DNA from: Imbricaverruca yamaguchii
Taxonomy: Eukaryota; Arthropoda; Thecostraca; Neoverrucidae
Direction of reading: 5' to 3'
Assembly: GCA_034440575.1 (NCBI GenBank)
Contig: JAOTOL010001547.1
Span: 291,001 to 355,000, forward strand
Length of the DNA stretch: 64,000 bases
The position numbers were made by a program, and so were the translations under genes. The notes under the pieces are model-generated. The model had not been told where the DNA came from. It saw nothing but the letters and a program-made list of their open reading frames with translations, and made no database searches. This document shows, piece by piece, positions 1 to 13,100 of this stretch (its first letter is position 1; each line of letters opens with the position of its first letter).

Positions 1-65
1 AGCCCTATATTCGCGAAAACCAGCATTTCGGTCGCAGCTCAGGCCAAGGATAATGCCGCCAAGGT

Positions 66-1580
66 TCAAGCGATAATGTCGCCAAGGTTCGCCACGTCTC
101 GAGGTTCTGTTATTATTCCGCCAGCGACGTGCAGGACTGGTAGTGTTGTGGATCGCGAATGTCCTGATATTCGTTGTATTTGTGACCAAATCTGCGTGGT
201 AGGGGTGAATCGGTTCAGCTTGTCTACATACTGTCTCCACGACGTCATTTTGGCTTCTCCGATTGTTCGCCGGGCGGCTGCACTGGCCTGCCGGAAGGCG
301 ATCAGGTTTCCCAATGTGCTGTTTTGGTCAAACTTTCGGAAGGCGCGAATGCCATCCCGGCATAGCTTCGTCCACCACGGCACAGGCGCACGTCGAGGTT
401 TGCCAGAGGTACGCGGAATGCAGTCTGCAGAACAATCCAAGACTATGGAGGTAAAGTTTTCTATTGATGTTGCAGCACCGTTCCCGTTTGTATTAAAAAT
501 GTCATCAAGCTTAGTTACAAAGTCCGTCCAGTCAACCTTTCTAAAGTTCCAGCGTGGTGGCCTTGACCACAAGGTGGCTCCGTCAACACAATGAAGCCAG
601 ACTGGGAAATGGTCGCTGTCTCTAGGGTCAGATTCAACTGACCAATCGAAATATTGCACCAGCTCCGGGCTAGCCACGCTAATGTCCAGCACGGAAGTGC
701 TTCTGGATGGGAACGCCATGTAAGTGTGTGCACCCGTATTTAAAATGCAAAGCAATTCTTGCATAAAGAACGCATCGAGTTGTCGTCCTCGTAAATTAAT
801 ATCGGCGCATCCCCAGATTGTGTGCTGGGCATTAAAGTCTCCTAAAAGTAAGACGGGAGGAGGGCGTGCTCGCTTGCGTCCAGTGGACGTCGCATGGGGT
901 GGTGTGGGAGGCGGACCCATGGTCCCTTCCGTCTCCGGGGCACCCAAAGGACTGACCCTAGGGGCCGGAGACGGTGGGGGAGTTGTCTCGGGAGGCCGTC
1001 GCTCAGCCCGTGAGCTCGGCGACGACTCCCTGGATCCGACACGCGCTGCCCGTCCAGACACGCTCATATCGGGTGCCCCTGGACGGACCTCAGTCGGGGG
1101 ACGTGGTTTGATCGCCAGGGGCGCAACCACCGGGACCCGTCGTAAGGCTACACCACCCTCTCCAGAACTGGGTGGAGGGTTTTGCGTAGTCCTGGGTGGA
1201 GCCGGAGTGGGCTGGCTCTGGGCGACCACGGCGGAAGTGGAGGGAATGGACCCCAGGCCGTTGGTGGAGGGCTTCGCGAGCTTCTTGGTCGGTTGGACGC
1301 ACTGCCATTCCTCGTGAGCCTGCTCTGAAGCAGTCGACGTAGAGGCAGGATAAGGCGAGTTCGTCCGCGGCGACTCAGCGTGTTCTGGCGCTTTGGGTGT
1401 CTCAGTCACTTGTGTTTGAGCCATTGCTGGGGAGGCGACACGTGTGCCGAAAGAGCGGAGGAGTGCACACATGTGTGCAATCAGTTCCTTGGTTTTGTCT
1501 GCGTGCACCTGGTGTGCAATGGGTGCAGAGTTTCTGACTTTCGATGCGTATGATATTTTGGGGTGAGACTGTTCGTACAT
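66..1580 (-). pseudogene. Fused ORF1 tail and APE-type endonuclease fragment of the non-LTR element
   Basis: The 504-codon frame has two unlike halves. Residues 1 to about 240 form a Pro/Ser-rich, disordered tail typical of the C-terminus of a gag-like ORF1 (SYASKV near the start). From about residue 242 the sequence becomes the second half of an apurinic-like endonuclease: LLLGDFNAQHTIWG, then DSDHFPVWL, followed by the linker that precedes reverse transcriptase. The first endonuclease motifs are missing, so an internal deletion appears to have joined the two ORFs in frame. The frame stops at 66-68, before any RT motif. It is not expected to be functional. Confidence 0.75.
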
Positions 1581-1616
1581 TTCTCTAGCCTCGCGGAAAG
1601 TTACCTTGTGGATGTG

Positions 1617-2495
1617 CTAGATTGTAATTATTTCTTTTTCCTTGACATAGGTCAGACATGTTCGGTCAAACGAGGTGTGGGGGGTCTGTCCGCGACCACA
1701 GTTTACACAGTGTAGCGTATCAGATGTGCACTGCTCGTCACTGTGGTCAGAAGAAGCACACTTCCCACAAGCTGGACGACTCCTGCAGAAATGGTTGGTG
1801 TGTCCGTACCTCTGACACTTGAAGCATCGCATGGGGTTAGGCAGAAGCACACGAACCTTTACACGTACATATCCCACTCGTATCTCCGACGGTAAGTCAA
1901 TTGTGTTAAAAGTCTAAATGACATTGCTTGTTGTAATCGTCTCTGTACCCCTCCTGATCTTCATTTTCCTCGCTCCAGTTACTCCGACATTGGATAAACC
2001 ATCGACGATCTCGTCCTCTGGTACGTCCTTTAGATCGTAGCAGTTGATTATTCCACGCGATGAGTTTTTTGTTTCGTGGGGTTCTACTTTAATTTGGATC
2101 ACATCGTCGATCCTCCTATTTACTTTCCTTACACCGTATACAAATTCGGACGACTCTAGCGCTTTCTCCGCCTCTGCCGCCCGGGCAAACTCCACCTCTA
2201 GAGCACCATCTTTAAGTCTCTCACATCGAGTAATCTTTAAACATCTGTCGCATCCGTCTTGACGCTGACATGAAGACAGTGAGTCAAGACATTTCGCCAA
2301 TCTACGAAAGACAAGGACACGTGTATGGGGTGTTGGTTCTCTGCCGCTCTTCGGGTTGGTGCCATTCCCACCAGCGATTGGTGGGAAGTTAGTCTGGTCC
2401 CTACGAGAGAGACCAGGAGTGCTTTTTAGTGTAGTGGATGTCATGCAAGTGTTCTGGTTTCGGCTCCTCGAGCGCCCCACCCCATAGGGGCCCAA
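1617..2495 (-). pseudogene. Non-LTR ORF1 (gag-like, CCHC zinc knuckles) with in-frame stop
   Basis: This ORF1 protein would bind the element's RNA. Residues from 2495 to 1914 form the N-terminal half, rich in charged residues and ending ETITTSNVI. A TAG at 1914-1916 interrupts the frame, and the same frame resumes with TFNTIDLPSEIRVGY. It then shows three cysteine clusters starting CFKCQRYGHTNHFC, CGKCASSDHSDEQC and CVNCGRG, the order typical of Jockey/I-clade ORF1 proteins. The frame is unchanged across the stop, so this is a single nonsense mutation in an otherwise intact region. The start at 2495 is the first ATG of the open frame; the true start could lie upstream. Confidence 0.75.
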
Positions 2496-3215
2496 CCGGG
2501 GGACGTCTGGGTCCCGCGGACGGGAGGTCGCACGGCGCCCGAGAAGCTATACGGGGCAGGCAGCGCCTTAATCCGGCCGGGAGAGAGAGACTCACCACCC
2601 CGACCGGAATCCAGCGCCGCCCACCCTTAGACCCCGGCCGGCCGGCCCGGCGGGCACTGGGAAGGTTCCCAGGCTCCTGACCCGAGACGACCAGCCACTT
2701 AGCCCGCGTGAGGCCTCGCGGCCCCCACCCCCACCCCCTCCTGGATATCAGGACCAAATAGGTGTGTTGGTCCCCCGTCACAACTAGCACCGTGCGACGG
2801 GAGACCTGAACCTCCAGGACTCCGTCAACCCCGGAGGGCGGGCCGAGGGGGCGCGGCTACCCCGATAAAACTGAGCTGGCGGGCAGGACCGGGGAAGTTG
2901 TCCTGCCTGCTCATAGCTGGGATAGTTGGTGTTGCAGGGCCAGGTGAAGGACATGAATGTCGTGATGAGATGGGCATTGGAATGGGAGCGTATGGATGGA
3001 AGGACGAGTGAGGCACTCTTAGTCTGACCTCTCCCCGGCTGCCTGGTGGTCTGGCCACATGTTCCTTGAGGCACGCAATCCCCACCACCATGTAAAGGTG
3101 ATGCCTCGTCGGGGGGATTCGCCAAGTGACTACAGCACGTGAGGGCTGCAAACAGACGGCAGCAAGGGTTGGCCTGTTTGCTAGAGAGCGTGTGGTTGCT
3201 CAATCAGTGGTGAAT

Positions 3216-5392
3216 TTCGACTCCCGATCGAGAAGAGTGTGCAGTACTACGTTGGACAGTCAAGTAATTGCATGAGGCGGCATTGTGCGGTGCAGTTGGC
3301 ATTGTGTGAGAGGCGGCGGTGAGCGCGGGGTCTGGGCGCGTCAGTTTTTCATCGGAGTGTGATAACGTATGGCTCTGCCACTAGTGTTTTATTCTGGTAC
3401 ATAACTGAGAATACAGAAGTCGATTAACAATGGAATGTACGGTCCATTCACCCATGCTCGTACACACATTACTCAGTGAAAACGGTCAGAGGTAACGTCA
3501 TTGATGACGTCGTAACTCCGTGACCCAAAGTGACCCGGGACAAATTTTTTCTTCAAAAAAGGTCCGCAATAACTCACCCGTCAGCTTTTCCAAGTTTCGG
3601 CGCCCTACGCGCGTCGTTTTTCTGTGGTCCCGGAAAACCTCCAGGGGTGGGGGGAGGGAGGTGTGGCAGTCCCCCTCGTCCGACGACTGTTAAGTTCGCG
3701 TCCCACAGGAGCGCATGTTCGAAGATTAGCATTAACCCCACCACCGGGAAAAAGTCTTGGATCCGCGCCTGGGTGCTCCGAGCCGCTCCAGTGTTCGGTG
3801 CAGAGCTCCGCGACATGATATCCCATTTCCAAGTAGATATTTCAGGTGTTTGCAGTTAAAAAATGGTTATTTATCGGTTTTGAATCATTTCGCAGACTGG
3901 TTTTGTATAGTAAAATTGGCGATAAATTGGCGTTTTTCCTCCAAAATTGGCAATGGTTGGCGAAAAACATCGCGCGAATTGGCGAATCTCACGAATTTTA
4001 TCTGGCAACCCTGCATTAGACGCAAGCCGCTGTCGGTAGCTGCTAATTGTTGTGAACCTTGAAAGTTGAGTGTGGTGTCGTAAGCTTCATTGGCGAATGT
4101 GGTAAAAAAGTGATTAACAGTATTTTGGTACTAAAGAATCAACATCTGAGGCAGCATTGGTGATCTTTATTGTTGGTAAGTGTATGTACTATGGCCTACG
4201 CGATATTCAGCCTTCCGTGTTGAGTGCTTGGAGAAGGCTCGGATATTTTTGTTCCCAAAATGTGTAACCTTAACCTTTTTTTGAATATGCCCCCAATCCA
4301 TTTCGGCCCACCCATTGCTTTCATATATTTGCCATCAACCACTGGTACATAGGTAGGGGAAGATGGGGTTTCTGAACACTTAAGACATTATGTAACAAAT
4401 AGCTCTACTGCTGATTCTATATTGACGAACCAGTAATTGTGCTGTGTTTACTGAACACAAAAATGAGCAAGCTATCCATACTCAAATAATTTGTTTCAAC
4501 AAAAATCATCTAACCACTTGCAAAGAGTAACATTAAAAAAGATGGTTATTTTGAAGGGGTGTGCCATATTCTGAGCATATTCTGAGCATGGAAATGTTCT
4601 GCAGGATTACCTCACTGTATCTGTTGTGGTACAGCTGTTAGTAGCCACTAAAAATGTTGGTGTAATTGCAAGAAAATCAAAATTTGCTTTTTAAAAAATA
4701 TTTGTATTAACCCAAATGCTCTTTCAAGCCTAAAATGGCACCAATGGAATTTGCTAGCTCAGTAAACAAAAAATCAGTAGAACTATTTAATCAGACCTTC
4801 ATATTTTGGTAGAGAAAGGTCCATCATTTATGAATATCACCATCTTTTTGTTATTTGCATGTTCAGCATGACAGAAGGCATCCAAAGGTAGGTGACAGGA
4901 AGTGGAACATGTTCAGGTATCACATTCCGTAATTCTGAATAAAAATTTATTTATATATTCTCAAATGTTAAATATATAAAGATCATTGATATATTCTCAA
5001 AGGGGTTTTGCAAAGGTAAATTGCATGCATCTATTTTAACTTAGGTAAACCATGAATTCCACTAGTCCTGGCCACCCAACAGCATTATAGTCAGTGGCTG
5101 CAGCTGATTGCACAAAATATGGAGGAGGGCTCAATGAACTGTGTCTGCCATGGGCTTCTGTTCATCCAAATGGATTTTATCCTGCATCCAGATGAATCTA
5201 GCATGATCTCAGGTACAAGCTGCAATGTGCCATGAATTGAAGGCCATTTCAAATCATGCGTCATTCGGAATCCCCATCACTGCTTTCATGGTGGGAATTT
5301 TGTGAACAATCAGCTTTTGTATTTATTCTACATGGTGCTATTTTACCATTTATGTACAAAATATAACAAATATATATACATGTATATGAATG

Positions 5393-5455
<63 letters not shown>

Positions 5456-6340
5456 TTTATATATAACTGTCCCTGTCCATGTCCCTAGGCAGCCAATGAA
5501 TGAATGCCAGATGACAAATTGGCACTGGTTAAATTGGCAAAGGATGATGTTATAAGTTAATTTTGTGAGCAATGGTAGAGAAAATGATAAGATAAGTATG
5601 CTTAATCTATGTCAACCAAGTTTATAAATCCATACCTGATATCCTGACATGTAGGATGATCATTTCAGGAGCATCCTACATGTCATGATGCTCCTGACAT
5701 GAGCAGTGAACATGAGCTCCAAAGAACAATCCACACAAGTAAGATATTCATGCACCAACTGGTATGCTACTTGCTGACTATTGGGATATAGGTTTTGGAA
5801 TATGTAATGGTTTAATAAAAATTATGCTAAAGCAATCTGTCTAAAATATTTTTTGTCTCTCGTGAGGAATAATTTTTTCCAATGTAAAGCCGAGAAAAAT
5901 TGATCAAAACTAATTCTAATTAATATTAAAAGCTCTTCAATGTACTTTTTTAGTTAATGTCTTAAATGTTTAATTGAAGGGAGGATTACTTAGAAGGCTC
6001 AAAGCTAGTAGACATGAGAGCAAATTGCCTCTGCAAAACCAACTTCTGTCTCTGTCTCTGTCTGTCTCTAGTCAGTTTTACAGTGGCTATTTGCTCTCCC
6101 ATCTAGTTGCTTTTGATCCTTCCAAGTCAATCCTTGCTTTGACTAAAAATTCCAGTCATGAACTAAAAGAATGTATTGAAGTACTTTTAATATCAATGAG
6201 AATTGGTTTCATTTTAATTTTCTCAGCTTTTTCATTGACAAAAATTATTTCTTGGTGGTGACAATAAAGCAACTGGATAATCCATCCAGTCTTAGTATAA
6301 TTTTTCTTCAACCATTTTAGATTAAAATCCACCCAACAGA
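3216..6340. other. Non-coding stretch with one DNA-transposon-like end
   Basis: I see no convincing coding exon. Around 3630-3780 the minus strand begins GCACCCAGGCGCGGATCCAA, resembling ends of short invertebrate DNA-transposon repeats, and a related GGATCCAGG motif occurs at 20548-20757. A good donor (ttg|gtaagtg) at 4175/4176 could end a 5' untranslated exon of DNAJC8, but this is unproven. Near 5645-5700 two overlapping inverted repeats share the element catcctacatgt. Confidence 0.3.
5393..5452. repeat. (AT)n microsatellite
   Basis: About 60 bp of uninterrupted AT dinucleotides, flanked by AT-rich sequence. Confidence 0.97.
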
Positions 6341-6912
6341 CCAGTGTAAAATAATTAACCATGTGGCCTGGAAATGCACAGTTAATCGAGTTGTGGTATT
6401 TCATCCTCGTCTTCGGTTTTTACCATTTTGCCACATGATGTATGCTCAGTCATGCACATAACTGCTAAATAAAGTAAAATGCATGTGACTGACGCGAAAG
6501 GCATTCCGCTTTTTAATCCTCAAGTGGCAATCCTTTATTTTCTTCCAATCTTTCACTATTCCCAAGCAACTTCTTCCTTCATCCACACAGTTAATGGTGA
6601 AGTAACTTTAGGACACTGCAACAGACTGCAAGTAACATATTTGTTGGTGCACATTCATCCTACTCATGGGGTGTGTTGCGTGTCCTAAATTTTCACCATT
6701 AACTGTTGGATGAAGAAAGATTGCTTGGGAATAGTGGATTTGGAGAAATAAAGATCACCACTTGGATTAAAAGCGGAATGCCTTTCACTCAATCATGCAT
6801 TTATTTGGTATGTGTATATGACTGCCCACACATGTAGAAAATGGTAAACTGACAAGGATGAATATCTTCCATTAACTGTATTTCGGCCACATGGTATTTT
6901 TTACACTGGTGT
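6341..6912. repeat. Long imperfect inverted repeat (foldback element)
   Basis: The left arm (about 6341-6633) and right arm (about 6666-6912) are reverse complements with short gaps. Paired landmarks include ggcattccgcttttaatcc near 6500 with its complement near 6770, ctattcccaagcaa near 6556 with its complement near 6722, and ccatgtggcc near 6360 with its complement near 6885. The spacer is only about 30 bp, so a transcript would fold into a long hairpin. It lies upstream of the DNAJC8 start codon, possibly in its first intron. It encodes nothing and resembles a foldback or MITE-type element; I did not find its target-site duplication. Confidence 0.85.
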
Positions 6913-7978
6913 GTTGTGAGTATTTATTGGTTGTGCAGTGTGAGCATGTCAGAAGTGTCAGGTATTGATTTATTAACTTGGTTGACATTTATGATGTATG
7001 CTTTTTTGCCATTTTATGTGCCATTGTTCGGGAGGTTCGCTTATAACTGCATCCTTCCGTAATTTAACCATAGCACCAATTTGTTATCCCTAATTTAACC
7101 ATAGTCATTTGCTGGATGTCATATAATGTAGAGCTTAGTGCAGTCTCCATGTAAATCAGAAAACATATTGCACTTCACTGATTTTTGTAAGTTTAATTCT
7201 ACCTATTTCAGCAGCATCTATAGCAAAACCTATTGTGTTGTTAAAACTGATTAGAACTAGATTTGGTGGCCACTTTTAATCGAAGGAGATCATTGCATCA
7301 GTTTTTTTCCAAATGTCTTGGCCCTGAGACCACATGACCTGGGAGTAAATTTCTGCTGTAAAACTGGTTTCCGTCTCTGTCTCTATCTTTATTTTTATCT
7401 CTGTCCTTCCAGACTGGTAATGGTAGATGTAATAATATTCTTGTTATGGTAAATACTCATATATTTTCAATGCTACCATATCATTGTCTATGAATTTTGT
7501 AGTGAAAATGCATTATGGCATGCATTGAGATAAATATTTTCCTTTCTTTTTTGGAGGATATATGAATCTAATTAACTATGGTGGCACCTTCCTGCCATTG
7601 GTATCATTCCACATTTTGAATTGGAAATGAGGTCTTTTGGTTGATCCTTCCCATACAACTTGAAGGCCTTGAAAGAGGTTAGTTAGCACAGACCCAGCAC
7701 CCATGTGAACAGTAAGCAAGAGAAGCATTAATGCTGATTTCTACTGGTGTTCTGTGGCATAACAGTTTTTGACAGAGTGGGTAGAGTTACCTTTTCCTTG
7801 TTTTTTTTTGGTATGGTGCTGCATGACCAACCCAGTTAATGCATCCATAAATCCAAATAACCAACCAACTTGTTTTTTTAAAGAAAATTATCTGCTTTAG
7901 CACAATGCAATGCAATATTGCCTTTGGTTGCCTTCCACCATAATGATGTGCATATCTCATATTGATGTTTTGTTTTAG
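6913..7978. other. AT-rich non-coding stretch upstream of DNAJC8
   Basis: No coding exon, repeat array or RNA gene is evident. It ends in a splice acceptor (ttttgttttag) at 7977/7978, 20 bp before the DNAJC8 start codon, so the 3' part is probably a 5' UTR intron. Confidence 0.4.
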
Positions 7979-7998
7979 AGACATCCTGCACCTGAAGT

Positions 7999-10024
7999 AT
8001 GGCTACATCAACATCAGAAGAATCAGAAGCTAAATTCAATTCTTTCTACAAAGAGGTATGTATTGCTGCAACTTTAATACTTAGTGATTAAAAATACTTG
8101 TCACTTGTTTTTTCTTCATGTGGGTGCAATTCCTACGTCCTTGTCCTGCCACATACTGTTTTATACCTGCCATAAGACTCAATGCATCACTGCTTCTACA
8201 TTTTGCTCCAAGAACATGAGCTATGCCTAATTGTATGCTTACATATAGTTGATGCCAATGTTAAGAAGTAGTACAATGCTTACTGTGAATATTCCCACTC
8301 CTTAATGGAAGAAGAACACAGAAAATGCTTCGATTAATTTTATGTAGTGATATGTTTATTTGTGCTTGTAATCGAATCCTTCAGTAAAACCGGTGTAGAC
8401 ACAATGTTCATCTGAATGCAGGTGAAGAAGATCGAGAAGCAGGACTCTGTGCTGACTTCGGCTCAGCAAATCGAGCGACTTCTTCGTCCGGGCGCTACCT
8501 ACCGGAACCTCAATCCATTTGAGGTGCTACAAATCGACTCCGATCTGCCCATCGGTGACCTTAAAAAGAAGTACAAACGGGTGAGTGCTTCGGTATTTCC
8601 CATTGCATCTTCGTCATTCGTGCTCGGGAGTGATTATATCTAGTTTTGGTATTATAATGATGTAGTAAAGATACATTATCGTACTTGTAGCAAAATAGCC
8701 AGTGTCCTTATTTAATGATCGCTAATACCTCACAATAGTCCGTGGGAAATGTGAAAGCAAAAACAAAACATCAGTGTATAAACCACGTCATGTCCTGATT
8801 TGGAATCCAGTGTGGATGTTGAATGTGGCATCGAATCTTCAATTGGGTGTTCCAGCTGCCGTACAGTGGCCACTTTTTGCGGTCCTATGTGTTCCGGTGA
8901 ACTGGCACGTTGTGGGTGTGTACAGTTTTTCTTCTCTTTTCCATCAGTTGTCCATTCTGGTGCATCCGGACAAAAATGCCGACGACAAGGATCGAGCCCA
9001 GACTGCTTTCGACAGTGAGTGCACTGCGTTCTCACTTCGTCGGTATAATGCCGTTTTCCCTTAGTGTTGACTATGACGAAAACATATCCAGGCCGAACTC
9101 AGCCATATAGCCTGCATCCCTTGCCTGCCTGTGCAATAGCAAGATGACACCTGGGTGGGAGGCATGCCCAAGGGACTCGCGACGCATTATTAAACTTCGT
9201 CAGAGATTACAGTTGTATGGAGCTCAACTCCCACAGTTTGCATTGTTTAGTTGAATCTCCACACATTTGCCGCCCCGGTAGCTCAGTTGGTTAGAGCGCT
9301 GGCCTGCACTGGTCTCCCCTGTACTGGCAACACAGGGTTCGAGTCGCTTCGCGCGCTCGCATTTAGCCCCCGGCCGGGAGTGTCAGTTGGCAGCTGGCCC
9401 GATAAGGCCGGGGACCAGCTACCGGGCGGCCGTGTCGGTGCATTGGCGGCACGTTAAACTTTCGGTCTAAATTCTGCCATTGAGCTGGAGTTCATGGATC
9501 GGGTGGTGGGGCCAGGGTTCACGCACCAAGCTCTGCTTGGCAATAGAACCCTGGTTTCTCAAGCCACCCCAGCAACAATTCGGATCAAATTAAAATAAAA
9601 TAAAAATTTTTTTTTTTATTGTGATAATGTGTGAGTATCTTGCAAGCCATCTGTTTTTTTTTGTCATTTGCACTAAATATGTCCTGAATTTGGTTTCCAT
9701 TAGTACCATATGATGGTATTATATTTTTGGTTCATTCAGTCTGGTGAATGTGTTTTCTTCCTATCAACTTTCGTCTTTTCACTGTAAATGGCACGGATGC
9801 GTTTATATTCTCTACGTGTGACGGTCTCTTTCCCCATTATAAGATGTCATCATTGGAGATCAAACATACAGGAGAAATGATGTCATTCAATAGAGCCAGG
9901 AAGGAAAATTATCCTTGGTCCTCTTTTTTCTTGCACTGCAAATTTTCGGTTATGTTGACGATAACATCTGATGTCTTTTGATACTGTTTGAAGTTGCCGG
10001 AAGAAGTTCCGATTATACATAAGT

Positions 10025-10110
<86 letters not shown>

Positions 10111-13100
10111 TTCTGAAATGGTGACAAGAAATTCGTACTATTCCACAACCCTTTCGAACGCCACGTGGTGAAGCTCTGAGCTTTCCCACATAATATGTTT
10201 CGTTTAAACTGGGGCTGCAGCATGCAGATTTAGAATGGCATGACTTCTTAGCACAATTTTTATGTTGTACTGAGCTTTACAAAAAGTTATGCAACGCATT
10301 CTTGTGTCTGTATTTTCAGTTGTGAACAAGGCCTACAAGACCCTAGAGGATGAAGAGAGTCGAAAGAGGTGTATGGATGTGGTCGAAGAGGCAAAGTTCA
10401 AAGTAGACACCTCAGTAAGTATATGACATGTCACTTCCTCCTCAGTGCGTCCGATTTTGTATTCAGTTGGGTGTTGCCCAACTGAGCTCAAAGCTGTGGC
10501 TGTGTCGACCACTAGTGTCGCCCCTCGTCCTGCTGGTCGCCGTCAATGTCTGGGCACGACACGCGTGCAGACGGCACCGCCGACGTCTGTACCCTCGCAC
10601 CGCCAGCTGCCTTTGGAGAGACGGCAATGGTGTCGGCTGCAGTACGCAGGCGGTCCCAGTCACCTCTCGCCCGCTCTCTGACGTCGCTGGTGTTCCACAC
10701 CACTGGTGACTGGGTCGTCAGAGGGTGGTGATGACACGGCCATCTTGCACCGCCTCCAGCCGCGTTGGCGGTCCTCTCCCGACTGGCAGCCGGAGACGAC
10801 TGTGACACGCATTGCGCCCCACCGGCCCGGGCTGGCCACTCCAGTGGCGGACCTCCCTCCTAGGGTGGGTAGTGCTGGGGAGAGGTGACGCGTCGGGGGT
10901 TCAGGGGGCCCCGAGATTTAGACAGGGGCACTGTCGGATCACGCAAACGGATGGACACGGAAGGTGGAGTCAAGTGGACCAGATTGAGGCTGTGCCACTA
11001 TAACTAGAACCCGTTATAGCCCAAGCCCGGGCTCTGGTCATCGCAGTGTTTATAACCGGTGCGCTCAAACACTTCAGCGGAATCTTCAGAGAACTTGCTC
11101 AATATTTTGTCCTGTTTCTGTATCATATGAGTTGTGCTTTTTCGCATTGTTCATGAATAGGCACCGTTAAGACGCTTTTTGCAGAGGGTATCTGCCGTGT
11201 ATTTTCAATTTTAATTAAATAATTCGTGTACATTTGCTTGTATGTGTGATATATGTCACTCGTGCGCTACTTGCGAGCATTTTGTTTTTGATTGCCTCCC
11301 CGTGATTCGTATCTATCGCGTAACTTTTGGCGAATGCCTGATACTGCCGAACGTTCACGCTCACGTGAGCTCACGAACTTTTTCATTCGTGCTCTGTATC
11401 TGGCATGTTGGCGTTTGTTTTCTCGATTTCTTTTTGTCACCGACAACGTTTAACCTCATGCATAACATCTACCTCTGCCTTGTGAGCTCAGCATTTCGTG
11501 TTAGGCTACGGGAAAATGTTTGACGCTATGTTGTCTGCCAGATTACTGAAAAGCGCAAGAAATTGAAGAAGGAAGGGAAGAAGGATGCCGTTTTGGACGA
11601 AGACGACCCTGATAAGTACAAGCGTGCTATCCAAGTACAAACCATGAAGCTGTTCGCTGATATGGAAAGGAAACGGAAGGAGCTGGAGGTAAGTTAAGTA
11701 GGCCAAGCTGCCTACACAACCGAGGTTCATTTTTGTGAAGTCATACTTTACAGAGTTGGTTGCCTCCCATTGCCGTCTTATTTGTCTGGAGCAGTCCAGA
11801 TGATTACATTATAATTTACTGCGTATGGAATTTGTGTTGTCGTGATCTTCCCTTTACATTACTTAGAGAAGTTTTATTTTAATCGGTGCATTCCAGACTG
11901 TGTCATGCATTTTATGCAGCCTTGAAATGTAAATATAATCATGAATGTATAGGAGTATGAAATCATTGACCACTCATTAATTTAGGTGTTGCATTAGTTA
12001 TCTTAAATATAATTGGATATAATAAATGCATTGCATGCATTAAATAAATAAATTTAATAAATTTCATTTTATGCAGCCTTGAAGTATAACTCTAATCATG
12101 AAGATATCGCACCTAAAATAACTGGCCACCTTCTGATTAATGTAAGCGTTACATTGGTTATCTGAAATATAATGGAATACCGCTTTTATCGTATCCTTAT
12201 GTTGAATAATCCACTTTGATAATGGTGCTGTTTGGTCCTCGTACCCGAAAACTCAGGTATCCCATCACTGCTGTTAAACAAGCGCATCCATACCATGTTA
12301 TAGCGGTGTTGTTGAGGTTTATTGGCTGGTGAACTGCGTCGGTGTTGTTATTGGTGTTTAGGGGCACATCGACTGCAACGGTTATTCAGCGCCCAGATAT
12401 TAAAATATAGCGGACCCTGCTTCCTATGGTTAGCATGCTTCACAACTTTGAGCACACGCTTAGGTATTATAACATGCAATATCGTGTCAATCACACAACC
12501 TGGGTGCAGTATAACCGAATGGTGTTGACGCACTCTAAAACATTGTGTCGATCACTCCAGGCCGCCGTCATTAGTTTCTGTCTTGCCCATATTGAAAGAT
12601 GACAATGCATCCTTGGTGGCCAAGGTAGCCCAGTTTGTAGGATGTCGGACTCTTGATCGCAAGATCGTGGGTTTGCATCCCGTAGCCTGGGGCGGGGTGG
12701 CCGAGTGGTTAAGGTGGTGAGCTCTGGGTATCAAAGGTTCCGGGTTCGACACTAGCTCCGCTCGTAACATTTCCCAATCCCGCGGCCCACCGGCGAAACG
12801 GTGTGGGCGGCGCAATTGATCGTGAATGTACATAAAGTGCGTCGTGAACCACACAATAAACAACAACAAAACAAAGCATCTCGCAACCTGCACGGTAGGG
12901 GACATACTAGTGTTCAAGGCGGACATCCGTTCTGCGCATGTGTAATTTCTTGTGAAAATACCTTTGATTTTGTTCGCATAGTGGCGCTATTGGCGCCATC
13001 ATCGCCGCGTGACATAGATTGTTTACGTTTTCGCCCTATAATGAAGCTGGATGGCATCATATTCATTTCGTTGTAGACTAGGTGATATGGGAGTAGGCTT

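Larger units (their letters stand above)
1..3215 (-). mobile_element. Jockey-like non-LTR retrotransposon, 5' part, defective
   Basis: Read on the minus strand, the order is a GC-rich 5' UTR-like segment (about 2500-3215), ORF1 with gag-type zinc knuckles (1617-2495), and an ORF1-tail/endonuclease fusion (66-1580). The window edge cuts off the reverse transcriptase. The segment at about 2860-3140 is clearly related to 17285-17585 on the plus strand and, over a shorter stretch, to 58385-58430, so it belongs to a dispersed family. ORF1 has a nonsense codon and ORF2 lacks the first part of its endonuclease, so this copy cannot be active. The outer 5' limit is approximate because I found no target-site duplication. 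Confidence 0.8.

Noticed and set aside
9268..9345. Functional tRNA gene
   Set aside because: A and B boxes are present, but the anticodon arm does not fold and a SINE body with A-rich tail follows.
10428..10808. Several short frames in DNAJC8 intron 4
   Set aside because: They overlap on both strands in a GC-rich island; none has a domain or consistent splice sites.
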